DNA from: Kribbella sindirgiensis
GTDB taxonomy: Bacteria > Actinomycetota > Actinomycetes > Propionibacteriales > Kribbellaceae
Assembly: GCF_004331435.1 (NCBI RefSeq)
Contig: NZ_SJKA01000003.1
Location: 310,001 to 374,000 of the forward strand
Direction: 5' to 3'
Length of the DNA: 64,000 bases
The translations under genes were made by a program, and so were the position numbers. Shown here piece by piece: positions 1-8,955 of this stretch. The notes below the pieces were generated by a model. The model searched no databases, was not told the DNA's origin, and saw only the letters and a list, made by a program, of their open reading frames with translations. Each line of letters starts with the position of its first letter. The stretch's first letter is position 1.

Positions 1-113
1 TTCGTCAGCAGAGGTGTGGTGGCGCGCTGCGTCCTTGCCCGCCTCGGTGATTCGTACCCGCTTCTCATTGGGTAGAGCACCGGCAAGGCCCCGGCCTCTG
101 TTCCGGGGGCAAC

Positions 114-133
114 GTCCGGGACGGATCCCGGAC
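114..133 (-). other. Hairpin downstream of rpmJ
   Basis: Perfect 8-bp inverted repeat (GTCCGGGA / TCCCGGAC, 4-base loop) between rpmJ and the left edge of the window, where rpsM would be expected. No T-run follows, so it is more likely an attenuating or RNA-processing hairpin than a complete intrinsic terminator. Nothing else is recognisable in bases 1-184. Confidence 0.4.
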
Positions 134-184
134 GAGCATGCGCGCTGTGGTGCGAAAGTGCCGTGTTCCTGCGTGAAGGCTTTG

Positions 185-298
185 TCAGCCCTGCCGCTGC
201 TTGTGCCGCGGGTTCTCGCAGATCACCATGACCCGGCCGTGACGGCGGATCACCTTGCACTTGTCGCAGATCTTCTTGACGCTCGGATTGACCTTCAT
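185..298 (-). CDS. rpmJ: 50S ribosomal protein L36
   Basis: 37-residue L36 of the large subunit, too short for a routine ORF search but clear on reading: it starts [15 protein letters not shown] and ends [10 protein letters not shown]. It has the zinc-ribbon ligands C11, C14 and C27 plus H32, so this is the zinc-binding C+ form. It follows infA by 33 bases on the same strand, the usual infA-rpmJ order ahead of rpsM-rpsK-rpoA, which lie beyond the left edge. Confidence 0.95.
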   Translation of the reverse strand: MKVNPSVKKICDKCKVIRRHGRVMVICENPRHKQRQG

Positions 299-331
299 CG
301 AGCTACTTTCTTCGACAGGTGTTGGTGGGTC

Positions 332-553
332 TTACTTGTACCGATAGACGATCCGACCCCGGGTGAGGTCGTACGGCGACAGCTCCACGACGACCCGGTC
401 CTCGGGGAGGATCCGGATGTAGTGCTGCCTCATCTTGCCGCTGATGTGCGCGAGCACCTTGTGCCCGTTGGACAGCTCAACACGGAACATCGCGTTCGGC
501 AGGGCCTCGACGATGGTGCCCTCGAGTTCGATAACTCCCTCTTTTTTGGGCAT
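332..553 (-). CDS. infA: Translation initiation factor IF-1
   Basis: 73-residue S1-like OB-fold protein that binds the A site of the 30S subunit during initiation. The sequence is canonical throughout (start [20 protein letters not shown], end [13 protein letters not shown]) and at the usual family length. The ATG is preceded by a GCGAGGAC ribosome-binding site. Normally it follows map directly; here about 2.7 kb of unrelated genes separate them, so infA needs its own promoter, and a candidate lies at 609-639. Confidence 0.97.
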   Translation of the reverse strand: MPKKEGVIELEGTIVEALPNAMFRVELSNGHKVLAHISGKMRQHYIRILPEDRVVVELSPYDLTRGRIVYRYK

Positions 554-608
554 GTCCTCGCACTTCTGTAGACGTGACTGGCTATGGCCACAAAGTAGCC
601 AAGGACCG

Positions 609-639
609 AGTGTACGCCAGACACCCAGGCGAAACCCAA
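609..639 (-). promoter_or_regulatory. Candidate infA promoter
   Basis: On the minus strand a TTGGGT -35-like box (634-639) lies 19 bases from a TACACT -10 box (609-614), about 55 bases ahead of infA and just past the end of the HxlR gene. An independent promoter is expected because the upstream genes are unrelated. The long spacer makes this tentative. Confidence 0.45.
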
Positions 640-650
640 TCGAGACCCGG

Positions 651-980
651 TCAGCGCACCCGCGAGGCCTCGAGCTCGGTCAGATGCTCCGATCCCCAGG
701 TGTCCAAGGGTATCAGCGCTTCGTTGAGTGATCGCCCGAGTTCGGTGAGTGAGTACTCCACCTTCGGCGGCACCTGGTGGAACACCTCCCGGTGCACGAT
801 GTCCCGCGATTCCAGCTCCCGCAGTTGCTGGATCAGCATCTTCTCGGTGACCCCGGAGATCTCCCGCCGCAACTCCCCGAACCGCATCGGCCCGTGGTGC
901 AACGCCCACAGGATCCGCGGCTTCCACTTCCCGCCGATCACATCGGCGGCGGCGTCCAGGCCACAGGTGTAGGCGCGCAT
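651..980 (-). CDS. HxlR/MarR-type winged-helix transcriptional regulator
   Basis: 109-residue HxlR-family regulator: an N-terminal Cys (C6 in [20 protein letters not shown]), the hallmark [12 protein letters not shown] helix, then the winged helix and Y-S-L-T-E-LG motif near residues 75-83. These proteins are dimeric repressors or activators that often sense electrophiles or oxidants through a conserved Cys near the N-terminus. It is transcribed divergently from the imine-reductase-like gene starting at 1057, and an inverted repeat (996-1020) lies between them. Inference: it controls that gene and itself. Confidence 0.9.
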   Translation of the reverse strand: MRAYTCGLDAAADVIGGKWKPRILWALHHGPMRFGELRREISGVTEKMLIQQLRELESRDIVHREVFHQVPPKVEYSLTELGRSLNEALIPLDTWGSEHLTELEASRVR

Positions 981-995
981 ACTTACCCTTCCGTC

Positions 996-1020
996 AGTAC
1001 CTGACTATTTAGTGGGTACT
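996..1020. promoter_or_regulatory. Probable HxlR operator
   Basis: Inverted repeat AGTACC - 13 bases - GGTACT in the 76-base gap between the divergent HxlR and dehydrogenase genes. GTAC-ended dyads of this spacing are typical of HxlR-family sites, and the AT-rich centre could hold a -10 box. The regulator assignment rests on position and dyad form only. Confidence 0.6.
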
Positions 1021-1056
1021 TGTCCATCCTAAAGCTTAAGCACCAGGGTGGACGGC

Positions 1057-1914
1057 ATGAAGACACCTGTCACCGTCCTTGGGCTCGGGGCGATGGGGAC
1101 CGCTCTCGCCCGGGCCTACCTGGCCGCCGGCCATCCGACCACCGTCTGGAACCGCACCCCCGGCCGCTCTCCCGAACTCGACGCGGTGCGCGCCGCGACA
1201 GCCGCCGAGGCGATCGCCGCGAGTCCGCTCGTGATCGTCTGCCTGCTCGTCGACGACACCGTCCGCAGCACACTGGACGGCATCGATCTGAGCGGCAAGA
1301 CAGTCGTCAACCTCACCAACAGCACTCCCGACCAGGCCCGCGCGACCGCGGAACGAGTCTCGGCCGCGGGAGCGCAGTACGTCGACGGCGGGATCATGGC
1401 AGTGCCCGCGATGATCGGCGGTCCCGCGGCGTTCATCTTCTACAGCGGCGTACCGGAAGCGTTCGAGAAGCACCGCGCCGATCTGTCCGTGCCGGCACGT
1501 CCCGAGTACGTCGGCGCCGATCCGGGGCTCGCAGCCCTGTACGACATCGCCTTGCTGAGCGCGATGTACGGGATGTTCGGCGGCGCCCAGCACGCGCTGG
1601 CGCTGGTCGGCACCGAGAACGTCCCGGCCGGACCGTTCACCGAACGCTTCCTCTTCCCGTGGCTGACCGCGATGCTCGGCTCGCTGCCTCCCATCGCCGA
1701 GGATCTCGACAACGGGCCGGGCGACACCGCCGGCTCGAACCTCGCGATGCAGGCAGCCTCCTTCGACAACCTGACCGAAACGTCCATTGCACAAGGCGTC
1801 GACCCGATGCTGGTGGCGCCGATGGGCGAACTGCTGCGCAGGGCAGTCGCCGCTGGGCACGGCGACGGGGACCTCGCGGCGCTCATCGGCGTACTCAGGA
1901 CTCCTGCTGAGTAG
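1057..1914 (+). CDS. NAD(P)-dependent imine reductase / beta-hydroxyacid dehydrogenase-like oxidoreductase
   Basis: About 285-residue protein with an N-terminal Rossmann fold (VTVLGLGAMGTALARAYLAAG, with WNRTPGRS binding the cofactor phosphate) and an all-helical C-terminal dimerisation domain. Length and layout fit the 6-phosphogluconate dehydrogenase-like superfamily, specifically the imine-reductase branch, which lacks the catalytic Lys of beta-hydroxyacid dehydrogenases. The ATG at 1057 is preferred over a GTG at 1048 because AGGGTGG lies 5 bases before it. It is divergent from the HxlR gene, and its last 20 bases overlap the convergent gene at 1895. The substrate is unknown. Confidence 0.8.
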   Translation: MKTPVTVLGLGAMGTALARAYLAAGHPTTVWNRTPGRSPELDAVRAATAAEAIAASPLVIVCLLVDDTVRSTLDGIDLSGKTVVNLTNSTPDQARATAERVSAAGAQYVDGGIMAVPAMIGGPAAFIFYSGVPEAFEKHRADLSVPARPEYVGADPGLAALYDIALLSAMYGMFGGAQHALALVGTENVPAGPFTERFLFPWLTAMLGSLPPIAEDLDNGPGDTAGSNLAMQAASFDNLTETSIAQGVDPMLVAPMGELLRRAVAAGHGDGDLAALIGVLRTPAE

Positions 1915-2749
1915 CCGCCCACTGCTCACCCGCACGCCAGACCTGCTCGGGCATCAGGTCGAGCAGGTCGCAGGCCGCGTCCAGTTGGGCGAGGGCGGTG
2001 GTCGTGTCGCGGTACGCCGGAAGGATCGCGACGAATCGCCTGCCCTCACAGCTGAAACCGAACGCCGGTACGTCGGCCAGCGCCTCGACCGCCCGCGGAT
2101 GCAGGACCGCCGTCGCGTGGTCCTCGCGCCCGTTGAACAAGCCGTACCGCGCCGGCAATCCGTCGATCTGCAAAGGCAGCGGCAGGTAGCCGGCTGCCGC
2201 GACCGGCGCCAGTGCGGTCGGCAGCACCTGCAACGGCGGCAGGGGCCGCTCCACGTGCAGATCAAGGAAGTCGAAGCCGAGTTCACGGCGCCGGACCTTG
2301 TGCCGGAACCGTCCGGTCCAGAACTCCCGGCCGCGATGCCGCCCGGACGTCACGTCGACGACCTCGGCCTTCGGGTCCACGTCGAACGGTGGGAACGGCC
2401 AACGATCCAGGAGTTCCGTCCCGGACGCGCTGATCCGCCATCCGAGCTGCCCGGCGGCCTCGGCCCACGCCCGTCGCCGCCGGCCGTCACGGACCCGCAG
2501 CAGCACCGTGAACCCGATCAGCACCAGGAACCAGGCCAGCACCATCCAGCCCACCCAGCGCGGTTCCAGCAGCAGCCCGGCGATCGCCAGCGGTACGGCG
2601 ACGGCGAACCAGATCACGTAGACGATCGCAGCCCCTTGGTGCAGCTGCCACGCCAGGTCGGACCGCAACCGCGGTCCGGTGACGCGGTGGCTGACCTGGG
2701 CCGCCGTCAACGGCGTCTGCCCAGGCCGCCGAGGGCGATGACCGCCCAC
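1895..2749 (-). CDS. Uncharacterised two-TM membrane protein
   Basis: Up to 284 residues, family not recognised. Two hydrophobic helices (about residues 40-60 and 66-85) are followed by an Arg-rich stretch and a soluble C-terminal half of about 180 residues, probably cytoplasmic. The GTG at 2749 lies inside the upstream DUF1707 gene; a TTG at 2710 overlapping that gene's stop (TTGA) is a good alternative and would give about 271 residues with both helices kept. The coupling suggests the two proteins are made together. Confidence 0.65.
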   Translation of the reverse strand: MGGHRPRRPGQTPLTAAQVSHRVTGPRLRSDLAWQLHQGAAIVYVIWFAVAVPLAIAGLLLEPRWVGWMVLAWFLVLIGFTVLLRVRDGRRRRAWAEAAGQLGWRISASGTELLDRWPFPPFDVDPKAEVVDVTSGRHRGREFWTGRFRHKVRRRELGFDFLDLHVERPLPPLQVLPTALAPVAAAGYLPLPLQIDGLPARYGLFNGREDHATAVLHPRAVEALADVPAFGFSCEGRRFVAILPAYRDTTTALAQLDAACDLLDLMPEQVWRAGEQWAATQQES

Positions 2750-3153
2750 GGGATCAGCAGCCAGACCGGCCAGAAGTGCGGCCAGTGCCCGCCGTTGCCG
2801 AGACCGATCACGAACCAGATCACCACGTTGATCATCACGACGCCGGTGAAGCCGCCGATCGCTCCGGCGCGGCCGTGCGGGTGGTTGTCCTTCTTCCGCT
2901 CCGGGAAGTTCCCCGGCTCGGGCGCCGGCTTGCGGTCCTGCACCACCTTGGGCGTCTCGTACGTCCGGACCGCCGGCAGGTCCCGCACCAGCGGCTCGAG
3001 CTCGCCGTACGTCTGCACGGTGTAGAGCTGGTCGAGCCGGGACGAGAACTCGGGCTGGTCCAGCCGCCCGTCCGCGAACGCGTCCCGCAACCGCCCGGCG
3101 ATCTTGTCCCGGTCGGCTTCGGTGAAACGCTGGTGCGGCTGGTACTGAGGCAT
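2707..3153 (-). CDS. DUF1707 (SHOCT-like) domain membrane protein
   Basis: 148 residues. Residues about 10-62 form the DUF1707 helical module (R-F-T-E-A-D-R-D-K-I-A-G-R-L near the start, then FADGRLDQPEFSSRLD). A basic linker leads to two C-terminal membrane helices (GGFTGVVMINVVIWFVIGLG and FWPVWLLIPWAVIALGGL). Such proteins are common in actinobacteria and usually membrane-anchored; the function is unknown. It is followed by, and overlaps, the unknown membrane protein gene. Confidence 0.8.
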   Translation of the reverse strand: MPQYQPHQRFTEADRDKIAGRLRDAFADGRLDQPEFSSRLDQLYTVQTYGELEPLVRDLPAVRTYETPKVVQDRKPAPEPGNFPERKKDNHPHGRAGAIGGFTGVVMINVVIWFVIGLGNGGHWPHFWPVWLLIPWAVIALGGLGRRR

Positions 3154-3217
3154 GTCACAAGTGTGCCTCAGCCCCGGTCCCCTCCGCGTCCCCCAACGGG
3201 TGGACCCACAGGGTCCG

Positions 3218-4039
3218 TCAGTCGGCCAGGGCGCCGAACTTGACGCCGAGGTCGGCGAGGTGGGATTCGCCGCCGTCGAGGGCGGTCAGGACCCACGGGC
3301 CGGCCGGGGTCAGCGTGAACGTGTGCTCGGTGTGGGCGGCGTACCGGCCGTCGTCGGTGACGACCGTCCAGTCGTCCTCGAGCGTGTGGTTGTCCTGCTT
3401 GCCGAGCGTGAGCATCGGCTCGACGGCCAGTGCCATCCCCTCGACCAGCTTCGGGCCGCGCCCGGGGCGGCCGAAGTTCGGCACGTTCGGCGGCTGGTGC
3501 ATCGCTGAACCGATCCCGTGCCCGACGAAGTCCTCGACGATTCCGTACGACGAGTTCGCGCGGACATGCGCCTCGACCGCGGCCGAGATGTCCGACAGCC
3601 GCCCGCCGAGCCGCGCCGCGGCGAACCCGTGCCACATCGACTCCGCGCAGATCCGGGCGAGGTCCAGCAGCTCCGCGTCCACCTCGCCGACCGGCACGGT
3701 GATCGCGGCGTCGCCGTGCCACCCGTCCACGATCGCACCGCAGTCGATCGAGATCAGGTCGCCGTCGGCCAGCACCCGGTCGCCCGGGATGCCGTGCACG
3801 ATCTCGTCGTTCACCGACGCGCAGATCGAGCCGGTGAACCCGTGGTACCCCTTGAACGACGGCGTCGCGCCGGAGGACCGGATGTTGTCCTCCGCGATCG
3901 CGTCCAGCTCGCCGGTGGTGATTCCGGCCCGGACCGCACCGCGGAGCAGCTCCAGCGTCCGGCCGACCACCAGGCCGGCCTTCCGCATGGAGAGGATCTG
4001 CTCGCGGGTCTTGATCTCGATACCGCGGTCCCTGAACAT
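3218..4039 (-). CDS. map: Methionine aminopeptidase, type I
   Basis: Removes the N-terminal Met from new proteins; cytosolic dinuclear metalloenzyme with the pita-bread fold. Counting from the GTG at 4042, the five metal ligands are present: D100, D111, H175, E208 and E239, with substrate His H83 in HGIPGD. About 273 residues is the normal short bacterial length. The ATG at 4039 is preferred to the adjacent GTG at 4042 on ribosome-binding-site spacing. It directly follows adk, the standard secY-adk-map order. The usual next gene, infA, is displaced. Confidence 0.97.
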   Translation of the reverse strand: MFRDRGIEIKTREQILSMRKAGLVVGRTLELLRGAVRAGITTGELDAIAEDNIRSSGATPSFKGYHGFTGSICASVNDEIVHGIPGDRVLADGDLISIDCGAIVDGWHGDAAITVPVGEVDAELLDLARICAESMWHGFAAARLGGRLSDISAAVEAHVRANSSYGIVEDFVGHGIGSAMHQPPNVPNFGRPGRGPKLVEGMALAVEPMLTLGKQDNHTLEDDWTVVTDDGRYAAHTEHTFTLTPAGPWVLTALDGGESHLADLGVKFGALAD

Positions 4040-4049
4040 CACGTCCGGT

Positions 4050-4622
4050 CTACTCCGTGACGGTCTTCAGCGCGACGAGGACGCGCTCACTGACCTCTTC
4101 GATCTCGCCGACGCCGTCGACCTCGACCAGCAGGCCGCGCTCGGCGTACACCTGCAGCAGCGGCTTGGTCTCGGCCGTGTAGACGTCCTGCCGGTGCCGG
4201 ACGACCTCTTCGGAGTCGTCCGTCCGGCCCTCGATGTGGGCCCGCTTCGTCATCCGCTCGACGAGTACGTCGATATCGGCGACCAGCGCGACGACGGCGT
4301 CCAGCTTGTGACCGTGGTCGGCCAGGATCTCGTCCAGCGTGCCCACCTGGGCCAGCGTCCGCGGGTACCCGTCGAGCAGGAAGCCCTCGCCCGCGTCGGC
4401 CTCGGACAGCCGGTCGCGCACCATCGAGTTCGTGACCTCGTCCGGGACGTAGTCGCCGGCGTCCATGTACCGCTTGGCCTCGATCCCCAGCGGCGTCTCG
4501 TCCTTCACGTTCGCACGGAAGATGTCGCCGGTGGACACGGCCGGGATCTTCAGGCGTTCCGCAAGCACCTTTGCCTGCGTGCCCTTGCCCGCCCCGGGCG
4601 GACCCATCAGCAACATTCTCAT
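4050..4622 (-). CDS. adk: Adenylate kinase
   Basis: Interconverts ATP + AMP and 2 ADP. 190 residues: P-loop GPPGAGKGT (residues 7-15), AMP-binding STGDIFR, and LLDGYPRT with the conserved catalytic Arg. The LID is the short form without a zinc-finger insert, as usual in actinobacteria. The ATG overlaps the secY stop (ATGA), so translation is coupled to secY. Confidence 0.97.
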   Translation of the reverse strand: MRMLLMGPPGAGKGTQAKVLAERLKIPAVSTGDIFRANVKDETPLGIEAKRYMDAGDYVPDEVTNSMVRDRLSEADAGEGFLLDGYPRTLAQVGTLDEILADHGHKLDAVVALVADIDVLVERMTKRAHIEGRTDDSEEVVRHRQDVYTAETKPLLQVYAERGLLVEVDGVGEIEEVSERVLVALKTVTE

Positions 4623-5923
4623 CAGCGCAGGAACCCTTCGTAGTTACGCTGCTGCAGCTGACTCTCGATCTGCTTCACCGTGTCGAGTCCGACGCCGACC
4701 ATGATCAGGATCGACGTACCGCCGAACGGGAAGTTCTGGCTCGCGTTCAGCAGGACGAGAGCGACCAGCGGGATCATCGAGATCGCCGCGAGGTAGATCG
4801 CGCCGGGCAGCGTGATGCGGTCCAACACGTACTTCAGGTATTCCTCGGTCGGCCGGCCCGCCCGGATCCCCGGGATGAAGCCGCCGTACTTCTTCATGTT
4901 GTCGGCGACCTCCTTCGGGTTGAAGGTGATCGAGACGTAGAAGTACGTGAAGAAGAGGATCAAGGCGACGTACGTCACCATGTAGATCGGGTGGTCGCCC
5001 TTGACCAAGTGGGCCTGGATCCAGTTGGACCAGCCCTTGCCTTGCTGGAACTGACTGATCAGGACCGGGAGATACATCAGGCTCGAGGCGAAGATGACCG
5101 GGATGACACCGGCCTGGTTCACCTTCAGCGGGATGTACGTCGACGTTCCGCCGAACATCTTCCGGCCGACCATGCGCTTCGCGTACTGCACCGGGATCCG
5201 GCGCTGAGCCTGCTCGATGAAGATGACCGCGGCCATGATGACGAGGCCGATCGCGATCACCACGACGAAGGTGGTGACGCCCTTCTGCTTGCGGATGCTC
5301 CACAGCTGGGTCGGGAAGGTGGCGACGATCTGGGTGAAGATCAGGATCGACATGCCGTTACCGACACCACGGTCGGTGATCAGCTCGCCGAGCCACATGA
5401 CGACGCCGGTGCCGGCGGTCATGGTCAGCACCATCACGGTGATGGTGAACCAGTCGTCCTTGTACAGCAGCGGCTCGTTGCAGCCCTGGAACAGCCGGCC
5501 CGGCGTCCGCGCCAGCGCCACGAACGCGGTGGACTGCAGGATCGCCAGCCCGACGGTCAGGAACCGGGTGTACTGCGTGATCTTGCCCTGGCCCGCCTGG
5601 CCTTCCTTCTTCAGCGACTCCAGCCGCGGGATCACCACGGTGAGCAGCTGCAGGATGATGCTGGCGGTGATGTAGGGCATGATGCCGAGCGCGAAGATCG
5701 CGAGCTGCAGCAGTGCCCCACCGGAGAACAGGTTGATCAGGTTGTAGAGGTTGGCGTTCTGGCCGCCCTGGGAGATCTTGATACACGTGTCCAGGGACTG
5801 AACGTTCACGCCGGGGGCCGGCACCACGGAGCCGATCCGGAAGATCACGACGATGAAGAGCACGAACAAGATCTTCCGGCGCAGGTCCGGAGTCTTGAAC
5901 GCGTTGGCAAAGGCGCCTAACAC
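4622..5923 (-). CDS. secY: Preprotein translocase channel subunit SecY
   Basis: Core of the Sec translocon, a ten-helix inner-membrane protein. TM1 begins [15 protein letters not shown] and the protein ends [19 protein letters not shown], about 433 residues. The GTG at 5923 is chosen because GGGAGGA precedes it and the N-terminus then matches actinobacterial SecY ([17 protein letters not shown]); a TTG at 5938 would add MWEDR. With this start codon 2 is TTA, a very rare Leu codon in such genomes. It sits between rplO and adk in the spc operon, after an unusually long 135-base gap. Confidence 0.96.
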   Translation of the reverse strand: MLGAFANAFKTPDLRRKILFVLFIVVIFRIGSVVPAPGVNVQSLDTCIKISQGGQNANLYNLINLFSGGALLQLAIFALGIMPYITASIILQLLTVVIPRLESLKKEGQAGQGKITQYTRFLTVGLAILQSTAFVALARTPGRLFQGCNEPLLYKDDWFTITVMVLTMTAGTGVVMWLGELITDRGVGNGMSILIFTQIVATFPTQLWSIRKQKGVTTFVVVIAIGLVIMAAVIFIEQAQRRIPVQYAKRMVGRKMFGGTSTYIPLKVNQAGVIPVIFASSLMYLPVLISQFQQGKGWSNWIQAHLVKGDHPIYMVTYVALILFFTYFYVSITFNPKEVADNMKKYGGFIPGIRAGRPTEEYLKYVLDRITLPGAIYLAAISMIPLVALVLLNASQNFPFGGTSILIMVGVGLDTVKQIESQLQQRNYEGFLR

Positions 5924-5943
5924 CCTGTCCTCCCACAAGTTTC

Positions 5944-5967
5944 CCTTGCCGCGGGCACGGCAGGGGC
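5944..5967 (-). other. Hairpin in the rplO-secY gap
   Basis: CCCTTGCCG / CGGCAGGGG (plus-strand reading), 9 bp with one wobble and a 6-base loop, starting 21 bases upstream of the secY start. The gap of 135 bases is long for this operon, so it may hold an internal promoter or a translational control element for secY. Confidence 0.35.
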
Positions 5968-6058
5968 CTAGCTAAGCCGCTGGGCAAGAGACGAACCAGG
6001 GCCCGTCCGACCGGCGCAGGATATCAAGCACCGGCCGTTACGAGCCCTGGACCTCGTG

Positions 6059-6499
6059 TCACACCTCGGACGTGGTCCCCCCGGCCGCCTGGATCTTGTC
6101 CGTGGCGGACTTGGAGAACTTGTTGGCCGAGACCTGCAGTGCCACGGTCAGTTCGCCGTCACCCAGTACCTTGACCGGCTGACCGCTACGGACCGCGCCC
6201 TTGGCCACCAGGTCGGCAATGCCGACCTCGCCACCTTCGGGGAACAGTTGTCCGAGCTTGTCCAGGTTAACGACCTGGAACTCCACTCGGTTCCTGCTCT
6301 TGAAGCCCTTCAGCTTCGGGAGCCGCATGTGCAGCGGCATCTGGCCACCCTCGAACCACTCGGGGATGTTGTTACGCGCCTTGCTGCCCTTGGTACCGCG
6401 GCCGGCGGTCTTGCCCTTGCTGCCCTCACCACGACCCACGCGGGTCTTGGCGGTCTTGGCACCGGGCGCCGGACGCAGGTGATGAACCTTGAGCGCCAT
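6059..6499 (-). CDS. rplO: 50S ribosomal protein L15
   Basis: 146-residue late-assembly large-subunit protein. Starts [20 protein letters not shown] with the basic Gly-rich [19 protein letters not shown] tail that threads into 23S rRNA, then the globular domain. The start at 6499 is set by that conserved N-terminus; the open frame extends further upstream but runs through rpmD in another frame. It follows rpmD by one base. Confidence 0.97.
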   Translation of the reverse strand: MALKVHHLRPAPGAKTAKTRVGRGEGSKGKTAGRGTKGSKARNNIPEWFEGGQMPLHMRLPKLKGFKSRNRVEFQVVNLDKLGQLFPEGGEVGIADLVAKGAVRSGQPVKVLGDGELTVALQVSANKFSKSATDKIQAAGGTTSEV

Positions 6500-6500
6500 G

Positions 6501-6683
6501 TCAGTCGACCTCCTCGACGGTGATGAGGTGGCGAACCGCACGCACCATGCCGCGAACCTCGGGCTTGTCCTCGTGGACGGCGCTGTCGCCGATCCGCTTG
6601 ACGCCGAGGGTGCGCAGCGTGTCGCGCTGGTTCTGCTTGCCACCGATACCCGAACGGATCTGGGTCACCTTCAAGCGTGCCAT
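6501..6683 (-). CDS. rpmD: 50S ribosomal protein L30
   Basis: 60-residue L30 with the ferredoxin-like fold sequence [20 protein letters not shown] and the [11 protein letters not shown] motif. The start codon overlaps the rpsE stop (ATGA), so it is coupled to S5 synthesis. Standard spc-operon position between rpsE and rplO. Confidence 0.97.
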   Translation of the reverse strand: MARLKVTQIRSGIGGKQNQRDTLRTLGVKRIGDSAVHEDKPEVRGMVRAVRHLITVEEVD

Positions 6684-7282
6684 CAGGAAGCCGCCTCCGC
6701 CCGCGCCTTCAGCAGGGCCGCCGGAGCGACGTCCTCAACCGGCAGGCCACGGCGCGCGGCCACGGCTTCCGGGGTCTCCAGGCTGCGCAACGCCTCAACG
6801 GTGGCGTGCACCACGTTGATGGAGTTGGACGAACCCAGCGACTTGCTGAGGATGTCGTGGATCCCCGCGCACTCCAGTACGGCGCGCGCCGAGCCACCCG
6901 CGATCACACCGGTACCGGGCGCGGCCGGGCGCAGCAGCACCACGCCGGCGGCCTTCTCGCCCTGGACCGGGTGCGGAATGGTGCCCTGGATCCTCGGCAC
7001 CTTGAAGAATGCCTTCTTGGCCTCCTCGACACCCTTGGCGATCGCCGCGGGCACCTCCTTGGCCTTGCCGTAACCCACACCGACGGTGCCTTCGCCGTCG
7101 CCGACGACCACGAGGGCGGTGAAGCTGAAGCGACGACCGCCCTTCACGACCTTGGCGACACGGTTGATGGCTACCACGCGCTCGATGTAGGCGGTCTTGT
7201 CCGCCTGCTGACCGCGACCACCGTCGCGGCCACGGCGCTCACCACCGGCGCCGCCTCCGCGACGCTGCTGGCCTCCGCTCAT
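6683..7282 (-). CDS. rpsE: 30S ribosomal protein S5
   Basis: 199-residue S5, which lines the mRNA entry channel and contributes to decoding fidelity. A Gly/Arg-rich N-terminal extension of about 28 residues ([20 protein letters not shown]) precedes the canonical core ([19 protein letters not shown], then the second domain [15 protein letters not shown]). The extension is typical of actinobacteria. Lies between rplR and rpmD. Confidence 0.97.
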   Translation of the reverse strand: MSGGQQRRGGGAGGERRGRDGGRGQQADKTAYIERVVAINRVAKVVKGGRRFSFTALVVVGDGEGTVGVGYGKAKEVPAAIAKGVEEAKKAFFKVPRIQGTIPHPVQGEKAAGVVLLRPAAPGTGVIAGGSARAVLECAGIHDILSKSLGSSNSINVVHATVEALRSLETPEAVAARRGLPVEDVAPAALLKARAEAAS

Positions 7283-7310
7283 TTCGAACTACCTTCTTCC
7301 CTTGTCGCCA

Positions 7311-7694
7311 TCAGAAGCCGAGCCCGCCCTCGCGGGCGGCGTCGGCCAGGGCCGCGATGCGGCCGTGGTACTTGTTCCCGGCCCGGTCGAAGACGACCGA
7401 GTCGATGCCGGCGGCCTTGGCCCGGTCGGCGATCAGGCCGCCGACGGTCTTGGCCTTGTCGGTCTTGTTCGCCTCCGCGCCCCGCAGGTCGGCCTCCATG
7501 GTGGAAGCCGAGACCAGCGTCTTGCCGGCGACGTCGTCGATGACCTGCGCGAACAGGTGCTTCGACGACTTCGAGACCACCAGGCGCGGCCGCTCGGCCG
7601 TGCCGTTGATCTTCTTCCGGACCCGGATCTGCCGACGCAGCCGGGAAGCCGTCTTCTTGGCGGAGTGCTTGTGCGGACGCAGTCCGATCGCCAT
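7311..7694 (-). CDS. rplR: 50S ribosomal protein L18
   Basis: 127-residue 5S-rRNA-binding protein. N-terminal basic arm ([20 protein letters not shown]) followed by [15 protein letters not shown] and the C-terminal [20 protein letters not shown]. Canonical length and position after rplF. Confidence 0.97.
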   Translation of the reverse strand: MAIGLRPHKHSAKKTASRLRRQIRVRKKINGTAERPRLVVSKSSKHLFAQVIDDVAGKTLVSASTMEADLRGAEANKTDKAKTVGGLIADRAKAAGIDSVVFDRAGNKYHGRIAALADAAREGGLGF

Positions 7695-7696
7695 GG

Positions 7697-8239
7697 TTAC
7701 TTACCAGCCTTTCCGACCTTGCGGCGCACCTGCTCGCCCGCGTACCGCACACCCTTGCCCTTGTACGGCTCGGGCTTGCGCAGCTTGCGGATGTTGGCGG
7801 CGACCTCACCGACGGACTGCTTGTCGATGCCGATGACCGAGAAGCGGGTCGGCGCCTCCACGTTGAAGGTGATGCCCTCGGGGGCGTCGACCGTGATCGT
7901 GTGGCTGTACCCGAGCGAGAACTCCAGCTGGGTCGGTCCCTTGGACAGGACGCGGTACCCGACGCCGACGATCTCGAGCTTCTTCTCGTAGCCGTCCGTC
8001 ACGCCGGTCACCAGGTTGGCGATCAGAGTGCGGGACAGGCCGTGCAGTTCCTTGCTCTTGCGCTGGTCGTCCGGGCGGGTCACGGCGATCGCGCCGTCCT
8101 CGTCCCGGTTGACCACGATGGGCTCAGCGACGACGTGCGACAGCTGACCCTTGGGACCCTTCACAGTGACCGTCTGGCCGTCGATCGTGACGTCGACGCC
8201 GGACGGGACCGTGACCGGGAGCTTACCGATGCGAGACAT
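7697..8239 (-). CDS. rplF: 50S ribosomal protein L6
   Basis: 180-residue L6 near the factor-binding site. [20 protein letters not shown] start, two tandem similar domains, and the signature [19 protein letters not shown] near the C-terminus. Two bases separate its stop from the rplR start. Confidence 0.97.
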   Translation of the reverse strand: MSRIGKLPVTVPSGVDVTIDGQTVTVKGPKGQLSHVVAEPIVVNRDEDGAIAVTRPDDQRKSKELHGLSRTLIANLVTGVTDGYEKKLEIVGVGYRVLSKGPTQLEFSLGYSHTITVDAPEGITFNVEAPTRFSVIGIDKQSVGEVAANIRKLRKPEPYKGKGVRYAGEQVRRKVGKAGK

Positions 8240-8266
8240 TGCAGTGGTCCTCCTTCCGGTTCTTCG

Positions 8267-8674
8267 TCACCAGACGTAGGCGAGGACTTCCCCGCCAACG
8301 CCCTTGTTCTTGGCCTGACGGTCGGTCAGCAGACCCTGGGACGTCGAGATGATCGCGACGCCCAGGCCACCGAGGACCTTGGGCAGGCTGGTCGACTTCG
8401 CGTAGACCCGCAGGCCCGGCTTGCTGATCCGGCGGACGCCCGCGATGGAGCGCTCCCGGCTGGGGCCGAACTTGAGGTCGACGATCAGGGTCTTGCCGAC
8501 GGTGCCCTCCTTGGGCTCCTCCACCTTGTAGGAGGAGATGTAGCCCTCCTGCTGGAGGATGTCGGCGATGCCCTGCTTGATCTTGCTGTACGGCATCGAG
8601 GTCGACTCGTGGTACGCCTGGTTGGCGTTGCGCAGACGCGTCAGCATGTCTGCGATCGGGTCGGTCATCGTCAT
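8267..8674 (-). CDS. rpsH: 30S ribosomal protein S8
   Basis: 135-residue S8, which binds helix 21 of 16S rRNA and in many bacteria represses its own operon. Starts [20 protein letters not shown] and ends [10 protein letters not shown] second in-frame ATG two codons later (8668) is the alternative start. Lies between rpsN and rplF. Confidence 0.97.
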   Translation of the reverse strand: MTMTDPIADMLTRLRNANQAYHESTSMPYSKIKQGIADILQQEGYISSYKVEEPKEGTVGKTLIVDLKFGPSRERSIAGVRRISKPGLRVYAKSTSLPKVLGGLGVAIISTSQGLLTDRQAKNKGVGGEVLAYVW

Positions 8675-8768
8675 GGCCTGGGGCCTCTTTCCCGCCGTGG
8701 TTTCGCCGTCCGGCGACCTACGGTGACTAGATGGTGGTGAATGGGGAGAAGTTCGGGGGTGGAGACGG

Positions 8769-8954
8769 TCACCAGCTGGACTTGGTCACGCCGGGCAGCT
8801 CGCCCCGGTGCGCCATCTCCCGCAGGCAGATCCGGCACAGGCCGAACTTGCGGAAGACCGCCTTCGGCCGGCCGCAGCGCTGGCAGCGCGTGTAGCCACG
8901 CACCGCGAACTTCGGCTTCCGGGCCTGCTTGACCTTGAGTGCTGTCTTCGCCAC
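8769..8954 (-). CDS. rpsN: 30S ribosomal protein S14, type Z
   Basis: 61-residue zinc-binding S14 with the two CxxC knuckles: C23-C26 (RCQRCG) and C39-C42 (LCRICL). This is the standard housekeeping form in the spc operon of Gram-positives; zinc-free paralogues occur elsewhere in many actinobacteria. GTG start one base after the rplE stop. Confidence 0.97.
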   Translation of the reverse strand: MAKTALKVKQARKPKFAVRGYTRCQRCGRPKAVFRKFGLCRICLREMAHRGELPGVTKSSW

Positions 8955-8955
8955 G

